Source: Acidimicrobiia bacterium (GTDB taxonomy: Bacteria > Actinomycetota > Acidimicrobiia > Spongiisociales > Spongiisociaceae). Taken from it: a stretch of 64,000 nucleotides of DNA. The position numbers were made by a program, and so were the translations under genes. The stretch lies in NCBI GenBank assembly GCA_021296345.1, contig JAGWAN010000011.1, positions 1 through 64,000 of the forward strand, written 5' to 3'. Within the stretch, counting starts at the first letter, position 1, and each line of letters opens with the position of its first letter. Shown piece after piece: positions 9,506 to 17,972 of the stretch. Below the pieces are notes generated by a model, which saw only the letters and a program-made list of their open reading frames with translations, was not told the origin of the DNA and searched no databases.

Positions 9506-9750
9506 GCGGCGCGATTGTCGAACGTGTTATCCGGTACGTGGTTACTTCGATCGTTGACGATACGGAGGCCGTCGAGGTCACGATGATCGACCAGGGCGAG
9601 GACAGGATGCTCGCCGAGGTAAAGACGGCTCCCGGCGAGATGGGTCGAGTCATCGGCCGGGGTGGAAGGGTGGCGCGGGCCATCCGGACCGTCGCCCAGG
9701 CAGCCGCCGAGGAGGAAGGCCTCACCGTCGGGGTGGAATTCGTCGATTGA
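9502..9750 (+). CDS. khpA: KH-domain RNA-binding protein KhpA
   Basis: An 82-residue single KH domain with the GxxG loop as [14 protein letters not shown] (residues about 51-64). KhpA proteins bind RNA, usually with KhpB/Jag, and affect cell division and small-RNA stability. Placement between rpsP and rimM is conserved in Gram-positive bacteria and supports the call. The ATG overlaps the rpsP stop by 4 bp. Confidence 0.93.
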   Translation: MSGAIVERVIRYVVTSIVDDTEAVEVTMIDQGEDRMLAEVKTAPGEMGRVIGRGGRVARAIRTVAQAAAEEEGLTVGVEFVD

Positions 9751-9835
9751 TCGGCCGGCACGGGTCGGGCGTCAGGAGGCAGCCGCGGTAGGCACGCCTC
9801 CAGCATGCGGCGCCGGGCGACCTGGGGAACCGGTC

Positions 9836-10333
9836 GTGGTCGGGCAGATCGTCAGCCTCCACGGGATGGACGGCGGCGTGCGGGTCCGGGTCGAGTCCGA
9901 CCATCCGCAACGCTTCGTCCCGCCGGCCCGGTTTCGTACCGGGCTACCCGATGCCCCTCTCCTGGTCCTCAGGAGCGTCCGAGCCGGCTCTGGGGACCCG
10001 ATCGCCGAGTTCGCAGGTGTCACCTCCGCAGAGCAGGCGAAGCGCTTGGTCGGTGCGGATCTCCTGATCAATGAGACGGATAGGAGGGCGCTGGAGCCCG
10101 GCGAGTACTGGCCCGATCAGCTGATCGGGCTGAACGTGCGGGTTGGGTCCTCGATCGTCGGCGTGGTGGACGATCTGATCGAGGCCCCACAGGACCGGCT
10201 CGTGGTCAGGTGCCATGACGGCTCCGTGGCAGAGGTCCCCTTCGTGCAGCCCCTCGTGCCGGAGGTCGACTTGGCCGGGGGATGGCTCCGCTTGGACCCT
10301 CCCGAAGGTCTGCTCGGCCCAACCCCCTCCTAA
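9836..10333 (+). CDS. rimM: 16S rRNA maturation factor RimM
   Basis: A 165-residue RimM that assists 30S head assembly by binding S19. The N-terminal barrel begins VVGQIVSLHGMDGGVRVRV; the C-terminal PRC-barrel contains EPGEYWPDQLIGLNV and VPFVQPLVPEVDL. The frame is open from 9662, but that part overlaps khpA and carries no similarity. The best start is the GTG at 9836, giving normal length; the weak TGGGGAA at 9823-9829 may be its ribosome site. It converges on the SulP gene, 29 bp away. Confidence 0.9.
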   Translation: MVGQIVSLHGMDGGVRVRVESDHPQRFVPPARFRTGLPDAPLLVLRSVRAGSGDPIAEFAGVTSAEQAKRLVGADLLINETDRRALEPGEYWPDQLIGLNVRVGSSIVGVVDDLIEAPQDRLVVRCHDGSVAEVPFVQPLVPEVDLAGGWLRLDPPEGLLGPTPS

Positions 10334-10362
10334 CCCCGAATCTTCCGAGTGGCCACTGATTG

Positions 10363-11991
10363 TCACGCCTTGTCGAGCAGGGACTTGGCCAGCTCTCTCG
10401 CCTGATCCAGGTCCTCGGTGTAATGATCCTGCGGGATCCGCCGGAGGACATCGAACGCGTCGAGGCTGGTCTTGGCGTGGCCGTCCATGCCCATCACTAT
10501 GCACTCGGTGCGCTCCGCCAGAGCGGTGTCGATCAACCTTCCCACCACCTGGGCGGCGCTCGGGTCCACGTAGAGGGTCTCGGAGAAGTCGAGGATCACC
10601 ACCTCGTGTTCTCGAATGTCGAGACCGATAGCGGTGGTCATCCGTTTGGCGGAGGCGACAGTGAAGGTCCCTCGCAGTTTGACCAGGCCCACCCGGGCCG
10701 AGAACATGTCGAAGTCATCATCGTCCCCGTCGAGGTCCAGGGCGCCGAGGAAGCTCGTGTCGAGCAGGGGAACGGACACGATGCTCTCAAGCTCCAGCAG
10801 TTCGAACTGCCGGGCGCTGGTGAGGGCAGCCGCGATCAGACCGATCCCGACGGCCGTCACCAGGTCCACAAAGACAGCGAACACCACCGTGATCAGCATG
10901 ACCAGAAAGTGATGGCGCTGGATGAAACGGAAGCGGACAAAGAAGCGCCAGTCGATGATGTCGAAGCCCACCTTTGCCAGGATGCCGGCCAGAACGGCGT
11001 GGGGAATCCGGTCGATGTATCGCCCCAGGCCCAGGACGAGGGCCAGGATGATGGTGGCGCACATCACACCCGAGACCCGGGTACGGCCACCGGCGCGGAT
11101 GTTGGCCGCGGTGCCCGTCGTGGCGCCGGCGCCGGGGATGGCGCCGATCAATCCGGCGACGACGTTACCCATGCCCACCCCGATCAGTTCCCGGTTGGGG
11201 TTGTGGTCGTCGCCCGTCATCGAGTCCGCCACGAGAGCGGTGAGGAGGCTGTTGATCGATGCGATCAGGGCGATCGTCAGAGCCGGGAGGGCCGAATCGG
11301 CGAGGGTGGCGAGGGTCAGCGAAGGCAGGGTGATCCCGGGGAGCCCGGTCGGCACCGTGCCGATGCTGGGAGCATCGGTGAAGACCGTCATACCCAGCAC
11401 GGTCCCCACTACCAGAGCCACCACGGAGGTCGGCAGGATCGTCCGGAGCCGTTGAGGCCAGATGATGCTGACCCCGATGGCGGTGGCACCCACAGCGACG
11501 GCACCCAGGTTGATGTTGGCGAGCGCGTCGGGCCATCCTCGCACGGCCGCCAGCGCGCCCCCCAACGCGTGCGGCGCGCCTAGCAGCGGCAACGTGGTCA
11601 CGAACAGGATGATGCCGCCAACCCCGGTGGTGAACCCGGACACAACCGGGTAAGGGGTGTAGGCCACGTAGCTACCGAGCCGCCACGCACCGATGAGAAT
11701 CTGGAAGATGCCCGCCAGAACAGCCACCGTGAGGGTCTGGGTCAGGCTCTCGCCGGTGGAGATGAACACGACGGAGATGGCCACGGCCAGCGGCGCGGTC
11801 GGGCCCGAGATCTGGGTGTTGGTACCTCCGAATAGGGCGGCGAAGAAGCCGACCGCGATGGCGCCGTACAATCCGGCGATGGCTCCCAGGCCCGATGCCA
11901 CCCCGAAGGCCAGCGACAACGGCAGAGCAACCACCGCCGCAGTGATGCCTCCGAACGCATCATCCCGGAAGTTGCTCAGGTTGTATTCCAC
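10363..11991 (-). CDS. SulP-family anion transporter with STAS domain
   Basis: A 542-residue SLC26/SulP permease. The N-terminal membrane region contains GGITAAVVALPLSLAFGVAS and the family's FGGTNTQISGPTAPLAV substrate-site helix; about 400 residues of helices are followed by a cytoplasmic STAS domain (VVILDFSETLYVDPSAAQVV). Members carry sulfate, bicarbonate or dicarboxylates; the sequence alone does not settle which. It stands alone between convergent rimM and divergent cofG, so genomic context gives no substrate clue. Confidence 0.92.
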   Translation of the reverse strand: MEYNLSNFRDDAFGGITAAVVALPLSLAFGVASGLGAIAGLYGAIAVGFFAALFGGTNTQISGPTAPLAVAISVVFISTGESLTQTLTVAVLAGIFQILIGAWRLGSYVAYTPYPVVSGFTTGVGGIILFVTTLPLLGAPHALGGALAAVRGWPDALANINLGAVAVGATAIGVSIIWPQRLRTILPTSVVALVVGTVLGMTVFTDAPSIGTVPTGLPGITLPSLTLATLADSALPALTIALIASINSLLTALVADSMTGDDHNPNRELIGVGMGNVVAGLIGAIPGAGATTGTAANIRAGGRTRVSGVMCATIILALVLGLGRYIDRIPHAVLAGILAKVGFDIIDWRFFVRFRFIQRHHFLVMLITVVFAVFVDLVTAVGIGLIAAALTSARQFELLELESIVSVPLLDTSFLGALDLDGDDDDFDMFSARVGLVKLRGTFTVASAKRMTTAIGLDIREHEVVILDFSETLYVDPSAAQVVGRLIDTALAERTECIVMGMDGHAKTSLDAFDVLRRIPQDHYTEDLDQARELAKSLLDKA

Positions 11992-12066
11992 GCGCCGTCT
12001 ACTTTACCCCGGTCTGCCACGCGCGTACCGAGCCGCCCGCGTACCGCTCTAAGATCCGTAGCTCGA

Positions 12067-13212
12067 ATGGGCAACCCACCTCCCGACCACCAGCTTGCTG
12101 TCGACTACATAGACGGGAAGCTGGATACGAAACCGCTGTTCGAGCTCGCGGGCCGGATGCGGGACGAGGGGCGGGGACGCACGATCACCTACAGCCCCAA
12201 GGTGTTCGTTCCGATCACCACCCTCTGCCGGGACGTCTGCACCTACTGCACCTTCGCCAAGCCACCCGGAGCAGGAGGCGAGTATTTGACGCCCGATGAT
12301 GTGCTGGCAATCGCCGAGGCCGGTGATGCGGCCGGGTGTTTCGAGGCGCTCCTCACGCTGGGGGACCGTCCCGAGGAACGCTGGCCCCAGGCCCGAGAGT
12401 TCCTTCGCTCCCAGGGTCACGACACCACGATCGGCTACGTCCGGGCGATGAGCGAGCTGATCGTGGAGAGTACGGGTCTGTTCCCCCATGCGAATCCCGG
12501 GATCATGACCATCCACGATATCGAGGCATTGCGTTCTACCAACGTGTCGATGGGCCTGATGCTCGAGAACATCTCTCCCCGGCTGATGGAGCCCGGGATG
12601 CCGCACTACAACTGCCCCGACAAGGATCCGGCCGTTCGGATGAGGACGATCGAGAACGCCGGTGCGGCCCGCGTTCCGTTCACAACCGGGATCCTGGTGG
12701 GGATCGGCGAGACCACGCCCGAGATCGTCGACAGCCTGTTCGCCATCCGGGAGGTCCATGCCCGCTGGGGCCACATACAGGAGGTCATCATCCAGAATTT
12801 CCGGGCCAAGGCCGACACCCTCATGCGCAGGTCGGCCGAGCCCATCCCGGCGTGGTTCGCTCGGGTGGTGGCGGTGGCTCGCTGGATCTTCGGACCGGAG
12901 ATGAACCTTCAGGTGCCCCCCAACCTCACCGAGCGGTACGAGATCTACCTGGACGCCGGCATCAACGATTGGGGTGGCGTGTCACCGCTCACGATAGATT
13001 GGGTGAACCCGGAGGCGCCCTGGCCCCACTTGGACGAGCTGCGGGCCCGGACCGAGGGCCGTGGATTCGAGCTCATGTCTCGCCTGCCCGTCTATCCGGA
13101 GTTCATCACCGAGGCGTGGATAGACCCCGGCCTTATCGGACGGGCGAGCGGTGCGACCGATGACCACGGGTACGTTAGGAGTGTGCAGGACAATGCCCAG
13201 TTGGCCGGATAG
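12067..13212 (+). CDS. cofG: FO synthase subunit 1 (CofG, radical SAM)
   Basis: A 381-residue radical-SAM enzyme that, with CofH, builds the deazaflavin FO of coenzyme F420. The cluster motif is CRDVCTYCTF (CxxxCxxC, about residues 58-65). Further family segments are YLTPDDVLAIAEAGDAAGC, ANPGIMTIHDIEALR and DAGINDWGGVSPLTIDWVNP. The last 11 residues (RSVQDNAQLAG) are encoded inside a family 1 repeat element that starts at 13176, and the stop codon lies within the repeat; the native C-terminus probably ended near DDHGYV. It reads toward cofH, 87 bp downstream. Confidence 0.94.
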   Translation: MGNPPPDHQLAVDYIDGKLDTKPLFELAGRMRDEGRGRTITYSPKVFVPITTLCRDVCTYCTFAKPPGAGGEYLTPDDVLAIAEAGDAAGCFEALLTLGDRPEERWPQAREFLRSQGHDTTIGYVRAMSELIVESTGLFPHANPGIMTIHDIEALRSTNVSMGLMLENISPRLMEPGMPHYNCPDKDPAVRMRTIENAGAARVPFTTGILVGIGETTPEIVDSLFAIREVHARWGHIQEVIIQNFRAKADTLMRRSAEPIPAWFARVVAVARWIFGPEMNLQVPPNLTERYEIYLDAGINDWGGVSPLTIDWVNPEAPWPHLDELRARTEGRGFELMSRLPVYPEFITEAWIDPGLIGRASGATDDHGYVRSVQDNAQLAG

Positions 13213-13281
13213 TCGGCAACGTAACCTTCGGTCAACCAGCGGCGGGCCAACCCGTCCTCGTCCTTTTCAGTACCCTCCCAG
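13176..13281. repeat. Family 1 hairpin element, copy B (inside the 3' end of cofG)
   Basis: About 106 bp, reverse orientation relative to copy A. It starts TAGGAGTGTGCAGGACAAT and ends CTTTTCAGTACCCTCCCAG. The inner stem is CCAGTTGGCCGG against CGGGCCAACC. Its leading TAG is out of frame with cofG, so cofG reads 11 codons into the element and stops at an internal TAG (13210-13212). The cofH start follows 18 bp after the right end, so the element fills the cofG-cofH gap. Confidence 0.85.
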
Positions 13282-13299
13282 TCACCTGGAGGCATCCGT

Positions 13300-15189
13300 A
13301 TGAAAATATGGGCCCACACCGACATCACGTTCTGCCGCCTTCGGCCGGCCCACCGGGTCACGGAGGCGACGGCAGCCACGCGCCGCGCCGAAGGCACCAC
13401 CACCCTTGAACTGCCAAGCCCGGACGACCGGTCCGTAACCGCCTGCATGTCCGGAGGATTGCTTCCGGTGTCCGTAGGTGTAGCCGATGGAGAGGTCATC
13501 TCCTGGGTGGTCCCACCGGATGAGGCTCTGGATCTGTCGGGTCGAGGGGTTGGCGGCTGGCGACTCACGGTGGTCCACGCGGACAACCGGTCCGAGGTGA
13601 TCGACGCCCTGGCAAGAACAGGAGCCGCTTTCCTGCGAACCAGGCGGAGCCGGGTGGGCGAAGCCGCGGACATCTGCGGCCTTCCTGCCATCGCCGCGCG
13701 ACCCTCGGTGTTTGCCGACTCGGTAGGGGAAGCCGTCACCGCGGTCGATGAAGGCGCCCGCGACCTCCTGCTGCGTGATTGGGATACTGAGCGGATCGGC
13801 GAACTCAGGGTGGCGCTGGGAGGCCGGTTGGTCGAACGGGTGGCCGTGCCCGGCGGGATCACAGTGGACGCGGCCCGGGACGCGCTGGCCCGCGATCTGT
13901 ACAAGGTGTACCTGGACCTGGTCGACGGGAGCGGGTATGCCCGGCCTCGGTACGCATGGGCGCCCGGTATGGCGGCCTCGCCTCCTCTCAGCCAGCGGAG
14001 GATCTCGGCGGCCTGGCCGGATGCTCTGTGGACGGACGGAGCCTGGCCCGGGATGGCCCAGGCATCGCCGGAGGTTCGGGCCATACTCGATCGGTCGATC
14101 GAGGCGACGCCGCCCACGGTGCCGGAGATCGTCACGCTCCTGTCGGCTCGCGGCGATGACGTGGACGCCATAGCCGCCGTGGCGGACGTCCTCCGGAGGG
14201 AACGGGTGGGAGAGACCGTTACCTACGTGGTGAACCGCAACATCAACTACACCAACGTATGTTACTTCCGATGCGGCTTCTGCGCCTTCTCGAAGGGTCC
14301 CCGTAGCCTGAACCTGCGCGGTGACCCCTATCTCATGTCCATCGAGGAGGTGGTGAATCGCACCACCGAGGCTGCGGAGCGAGGCGCTACCGAGGTATGC
14401 CTCCAAGGGGGGATACACCCTGAGTTCACCGGCCGGTTCTACGTGGACGTGTTGTCGTCGATCAAGGCGGCGGCACCGGAGATGCACGTCCACGGCTTCA
14501 CCCCGCTGGAGGTGTGGCAGGGGGCGGAGACCCTCGGCATGTCGATCCGGGCATTCCTGGAGATGCTCAAGGAGGCCGGTCTCGGCACCTTGCCCGGGAC
14601 TGCGGCGGAGATTCTCGATGATCGGATCCGCAAGCACCTCTGCCCCGACAAGATCCGCACGTCGCAGTGGGCCGAGGTAATGCTCACCGCCCATGAGTTG
14701 GGTCTCAGGTCGACCTCCACCATCATGTTCGGACACATCGACGACCACCTGGCATGGGCCAACCACCTGGAGGTGATCCGGGAGATCCAGCGCCGTACGG
14801 GCGGCTTCACCGAGTTGGTGCCGCTTCCGTTCGTCCACATGGGAGCTCCTATCTACCTCAGGGGCCGGGCGCGGCCCGGCCCCACCTGGGATGAGGTGGT
14901 CCTGGTTCATGCGGTTGCTCGCTTGGCCCTGGACGGTCTGGTTCCCAACATCCAGGGGTCGTGGGTGAAGCTGGGCCTGGACGGTGCCGCCCGGCTCCTG
15001 TCGGCCGGATGCAATGACCTGGGAGGCACTTTGATGAACGAGACGATCTCGCGTGCGGCGGGGGCGTCACACGGCCAGGAGGTCCATGCGGCGGAACTCG
15101 ATGCGACCATCGTGGGAGCGGGGCGTATCCCGGCCCGGCGCAATACGCTGTACGAGGTGGTCGGGGGCCGGGTCAGCCCTCTTATCTGA
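13300..15189 (+). CDS. cofH: FO synthase subunit 2 (CofH) with a novel N-terminal domain
   Basis: A 629-residue protein. The C-terminal 370 residues are CofH, the radical-SAM enzyme that couples tyrosine to 5-amino-6-ribitylaminouracil: VVNRNINYTNVCYFRCGFCA holds the CxxxCxxC motif (about residues 323-330), followed by EVCLQGGIHPEF and HGFTPLEVWQGAETL. Residues 1-250 match nothing I recognise; they are not CofG, which is the separate gene upstream. This part has no cysteine cluster and contains ARTGAAFLRTRRSRVGEA and VAVPGGITVDAARDAL. A GGAGG ribosome site 7 nt before the ATG (CACCTGGAGGCATCCGTATG) supports the long form. An internal ATG near 14054 would give CofH alone. Confidence 0.9.
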   Translation: MKIWAHTDITFCRLRPAHRVTEATAATRRAEGTTTLELPSPDDRSVTACMSGGLLPVSVGVADGEVISWVVPPDEALDLSGRGVGGWRLTVVHADNRSEVIDALARTGAAFLRTRRSRVGEAADICGLPAIAARPSVFADSVGEAVTAVDEGARDLLLRDWDTERIGELRVALGGRLVERVAVPGGITVDAARDALARDLYKVYLDLVDGSGYARPRYAWAPGMAASPPLSQRRISAAWPDALWTDGAWPGMAQASPEVRAILDRSIEATPPTVPEIVTLLSARGDDVDAIAAVADVLRRERVGETVTYVVNRNINYTNVCYFRCGFCAFSKGPRSLNLRGDPYLMSIEEVVNRTTEAAERGATEVCLQGGIHPEFTGRFYVDVLSSIKAAAPEMHVHGFTPLEVWQGAETLGMSIRAFLEMLKEAGLGTLPGTAAEILDDRIRKHLCPDKIRTSQWAEVMLTAHELGLRSTSTIMFGHIDDHLAWANHLEVIREIQRRTGGFTELVPLPFVHMGAPIYLRGRARPGPTWDEVVLVHAVARLALDGLVPNIQGSWVKLGLDGAARLLSAGCNDLGGTLMNETISRAAGASHGQEVHAAELDATIVGAGRIPARRNTLYEVVGGRVSPLI

Positions 15190-15213
15190 GGGTGGGCGGT
15201 CGCCTGCGCGGTA

Positions 15214-15315
15214 TAGCGGAGGGTACTAAAAGTGTCTGGTTGGCCCAACAGTCGACAACCCCAGGTCCAGATGTCGCGGGCCAACCTATCCCCGCCTTTT
15301 TCAGCACCCTCCTCG
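15214..15315. repeat. Family 1 hairpin element, copy C
   Basis: About 102 bp, reverse orientation relative to copy A: starts TAGCGGAGGGTACTAAAAG, ends CTTTTTCAGCACCCTCCTCG, with the inner pair TGGTTGGCCC and GCGGGCCAACC. It lies between the cofH stop (15187-15189) and the trmD start (15342). The trmD frame is open through it. Confidence 0.85.
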
Positions 15316-15341
15316 GGGATCGAGGCAGGAGGGCCGGATCC

Positions 15342-16007
15342 ATGATCGACGTGGCAGTCATCACCCTGTTCCCCGGGTTCTTCACCGGTCCGACCGGGGT
15401 GGGAGTGGTCGCGAAAGCCCTGCGAACCGGAGCTATGGATCTGAGTTTCATCAACCTCAGGGAGTACGGGATCGGCGTTCATCGCCAGGTCGACGATGCC
15501 CCCTTCGGAGGTGGCGCGGGGATGGTGCTGATGCCCGGGCCGCTCGCTGATGCCATCGAGAGCCGACTCCATTCCCACAAGGTGCTGTTGACACCGGCCG
15601 GACAGCCTCTCCACCAGACCACGCTGGACCGGCTGGCCCGGTGCGAGGCGCTGACCCTGGTATGCGGCCGGTACGAGGGCCTGGACGAGCGATTCGTAGA
15701 GGAATTCATTGACGAGGAGGTCTCGCTGGGCGACTTCGTCCTAGCCGGAGGAGACGCCGCCGCGCTGGCCGTCATAGAAGGGGTGGCCCGCCTGCTCCCC
15801 AGCGTGCTCGGTAACCCTCGATCGCTGGAGAGCGAGTCGTTCCGCAACGGCCTGCTCGAGGAGCCGCAGTACACCCGTCCAGCCGTGTTCAGGGGTCGAT
15901 CCGTGCCTGAAATCCTGGTGTCGGGGGATCACGGCCGGATCGAGGTCTGGAGAGAGGCCCAACGGGTGAGACGAACTCGGGAGCGACGCCCCGACCTGAT
16001 CGAATAG
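15342..16007 (+). CDS. trmD: tRNA (guanine-37-N1)-methyltransferase
   Basis: A 221-residue SPOUT methyltransferase that methylates G37 of tRNAs and prevents +1 frameshifting. It begins MIDVAVITLFPGFFTG and shows DDAPFGGGAGMVLMPGPLADAI, LVCGRYEGLDERF, SLGDFVLAGGDAAALAVIEG and the LLEEPQYTRP tail that forms the knot. The frame is open from 15192 through repeat copy C, but the ATG at 15342 fits the family start and has GGAGGG upstream. The TAG stop (16005-16007) is the first base triplet of repeat copy D. rplS follows, as in most bacteria. Confidence 0.96.
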   Translation: MIDVAVITLFPGFFTGPTGVGVVAKALRTGAMDLSFINLREYGIGVHRQVDDAPFGGGAGMVLMPGPLADAIESRLHSHKVLLTPAGQPLHQTTLDRLARCEALTLVCGRYEGLDERFVEEFIDEEVSLGDFVLAGGDAAALAVIEGVARLLPSVLGNPRSLESESFRNGLLEEPQYTRPAVFRGRSVPEILVSGDHGRIEVWREAQRVRRTRERRPDLIE

Positions 16008-16111
16008 GAGGATGCCGAGAAGGACGGGGATGGGTTGGTTCCGCGATGTGTCGGCCACGGGGTTTCGTTGTCGACTATCGGGCCAGTTGGGCACTTTCAG
16101 TACCCTCCTAG
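16005..16111. repeat. Family 1 hairpin element, copy D
   Basis: About 107 bp in the orientation of copy A: TAGGAGGATGCCGAGAAGG to CTTTCAGTACCCTCCTAG, with inner GGGATGGGTTGG against CGGGCCAGTT. The leading TAG is the stop codon of trmD. It fills most of the gap to the rplS promoter region. Confidence 0.87.
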
Positions 16112-16256
16112 TTGCCGGTTCCAGCCGGTTCTCGTTGGAATCGGCCCTCGGAACGGGGTAGACTGCCTGCGCTGCTTACCCTGTCCGGCAGACCCACGAT
16201 CTCTCGAAGCAGCCGGATCGCGGGACCGGCAGGATCGCAATCGTGAGGAGACCTCG

Positions 16257-16598
16257 ATGAACGACCTCCAGCATGTTGAGCGCGCCCATCTGCGCGAGGA
16301 AGTGCCTGAGTTCCGTCCCGGCGACACCGTCAAGGTACATGTTCGCGTGGTCGAGGGCGGTCGGGAGCGTATCCAGATGTTCGAAGGAGTGGTGATCGCC
16401 CGGGACGGAGGCGGCCTTTCCGAGACCTTCACCGTCCGGAAGATCAGCTTCGGTATCGGAGTGGAGCGCATCTTTCCGGTTCATGCCCCGATCGTCCAGA
16501 AGATCGAGGTGACCCGCCGCGGCCAGGTCCGCCGCGCCAAGCTCTATTACCTGAGGGGGCGGGTCGGTAAGGCGGCCCGCATCAAGGAACGGCGCTAG
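16257..16598 (+). CDS. rplS: 50S ribosomal protein L19
   Basis: A 113-residue L19, located at the 30S-50S interface. Conserved segments: [53 protein letters not shown] and [20 protein letters not shown]. The ATG at 16257 follows GTGAGGAG with good spacing; the longer open frame upstream crosses repeat D and is not coding. The standard trmD-rplS-lepB order is kept. Confidence 0.97.
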   Translation: MNDLQHVERAHLREEVPEFRPGDTVKVHVRVVEGGRERIQMFEGVVIARDGGGLSETFTVRKISFGIGVERIFPVHAPIVQKIEVTRRGQVRRAKLYYLRGRVGKAARIKERR

Positions 16599-16664
16599 CC
16601 CCGGGCGGGTGACAAAGAACTCCTCTGTCAGCGGACATCCGGCCGGCGCGTTGATCGGCCACGG

Positions 16665-17354
16665 GTGAACGACCTGCCGCCTCCCCCCCAAGCCGGTCCG
16701 GCCCGGTCCGGTACGGAAGCTGTCCAGTCACAGGCGCACGCCGCGGCGCCACTCCCAACAGGTCGTCGCCCCGGCGCCCGGTTCGCGCGAGAGGCGATCG
16801 GCGTGCTGCTCCTGGCCTTGCTGGTGGCGATACTTGTCAAGGTCTTTCTCGTCCAGGCCTTCTTTATCCCTTCCGAGTCGATGGTTCCCACGTTGGAGAT
16901 CGATGATCGGGTGTTGGTGAGCAGGATCGCTTACCTTCTCGATGATCCGGACCGGGGTGAGGTGATCGTCTTCGACATGCCGATGGAGTACGAGGATCCC
17001 CCCGAGCCGATCTGGGAGAGCATGGTTCGCCACGTTGTCGAGGCGGTCGGTATCCGGGTGGCCCGAGTCGAGGATCTGATCAAGCGGGTCATTGCGGTGG
17101 GTGGAGACAAGCTCGAGGTCCGGAATAACCGGGTGATGGTCAACGGCGTTGTACTGGATGAGCCCTACGTGCCGCCCGGAGCGCGGATGGCCGACCTCGG
17201 CCCGATCTATATACCCGACGGGCATGTGTGGGTGATGGGTGACAACCGTGACAACAGCCGCGACAGCCGGAGTTTCGGGCCGGTTCCTGCCGACACCATC
17301 GTGGGACGTGCCTTCATCCGGTTCTGGCCCCTGTCTCGCCTGGACGGGCTGTAG
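16665..17354 (+). CDS. lepB: Signal peptidase I
   Basis: A 229-residue type I signal peptidase. A proline-rich cytoplasmic N-terminus is followed by one membrane anchor (IGVLLLALLVAILVKVFLVQ). The catalytic serine is in PSESMVPTL and the general-base lysine in DLIKRVIAVGGDKLEV; the C-terminal box is VWVMGDNRDNSRDSRSFGPV. It removes signal peptides on the outer face of the membrane. The start is a GTG (16665-16667). The extra loop EDPPEPIWESMVRHVVEAVG between the boxes is longer than in the smallest family members. Confidence 0.95.
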   Translation: MNDLPPPPQAGPARSGTEAVQSQAHAAAPLPTGRRPGARFAREAIGVLLLALLVAILVKVFLVQAFFIPSESMVPTLEIDDRVLVSRIAYLLDDPDRGEVIVFDMPMEYEDPPEPIWESMVRHVVEAVGIRVARVEDLIKRVIAVGGDKLEVRNNRVMVNGVVLDEPYVPPGARMADLGPIYIPDGHVWVMGDNRDNSRDSRSFGPVPADTIVGRAFIRFWPLSRLDGL

Positions 17355-17365
17355 CCACGACTCTT

Positions 17366-17437
17366 CTAGATGCTAGTTTATAGTTGCTTATTGCAGCTTA
17401 TATTGACAACTACTGACTACCGACTACTAATTACTGA
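17366..17437. repeat. Family 4 repeat between lepB and yraN
   Basis: An AT-richer stretch than its surroundings. The left arm has TAGTTTATAGTTG units and the right arm has ACTACTGACTACCGACTACT. The centre is TTGACAACT, the same core as in the copy at 60012-60068. Confidence 0.6.
17403..17430 (+). promoter_or_regulatory. Possible sigma-70 type promoter inside the repeat
   Basis: A perfect TTGACA (17403-17408) is followed after 16 bp by TACTAA (17425-17430). It would transcribe yraN and sits inside the family 4 repeat. The hexamers may be a by-product of the repeat sequence rather than a working promoter. Confidence 0.35.
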
Positions 17438-17520
17438 CATGTCACAGACGGGCCGTAGGTTGGGTGGAGCGGCCGGCTCACCGGGGCGGCCTGTACCGCA
17501 GACCAGGAGGCCCGATTGAT

Positions 17521-17868
17521 ATGCCGGAGAGGGAGTTCAGTGCCCACCGGCGCCACCTGGGCGCGTTCGGGGAGCGGGTGGCGGCCTCGTTCCTGGAACG
17601 GAACGGGGTCCGGGTGCTCGGGAGGAACATCCGGATCGGCAGGGGAGAGCTCGACCTGATCGCAGTGGACCGGGCAGGCCGGTTCGTTGTGGAGGTGAAG
17701 AGCGGTACGGAGACGTTGGACGAGCACCCCCGGTGGAACTTCACGGACCGCAAGGCGCGGCAGGTGGTGCGGATGGCTCGGTCTCTGGGAATCCGCCGGG
17801 TCGATCTGGTCACTGTCGTGGTCGGCGAGGACGGCGTAGAGATCGAGTGGTACCCACGGGTCGCGTAG
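17521..17868 (+). CDS. yraN: YraN-family (UPF0102) endonuclease-like protein
   Basis: A 115-residue protein of the restriction-endonuclease-like UPF0102 family. The N-terminus has GAFGERVAASFLERNGVRVL, then the likely metal site GELDLIAVDRAGRFVVEVK, which matches the D...ExK pattern. Its cellular job is unsettled; it is often found near rnhB, comM and dprA, as here. I choose the ATG at 17521, preceded by AGGAGGC; the frame is open back to 17464 without similarity. The TAG stop (17866-17868) is the first triplet of repeat copy E. Confidence 0.88.
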   Translation: MPEREFSAHRRHLGAFGERVAASFLERNGVRVLGRNIRIGRGELDLIAVDRAGRFVVEVKSGTETLDEHPRWNFTDRKARQVVRMARSLGIRRVDLVTVVVGEDGVEIEWYPRVA

Positions 17869-17972
17869 GAGGGCACTGACGACCTTCTGGGTGGCCCCAG
17901 GGCCGGCAACGAAACCCCAGGTCGAGGTGTAGCGGGCCAACCTGTCCCCGTCTATTCTTGGCTCCTGTCTAG
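17866..17972. repeat. Family 1 hairpin element, copy E
   Basis: About 107 bp, reverse orientation relative to copy A: TAGGAGGGCACTGACGACC to CTTGGCTCCTGTCTAG, with inner GGGTGGCCCC and GCGGGCCAACC. Its left TAG is the stop of yraN on the plus strand. Its right end is read by the small zinc protein gene on the minus strand, which takes its last six residues from the element. Confidence 0.83.
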
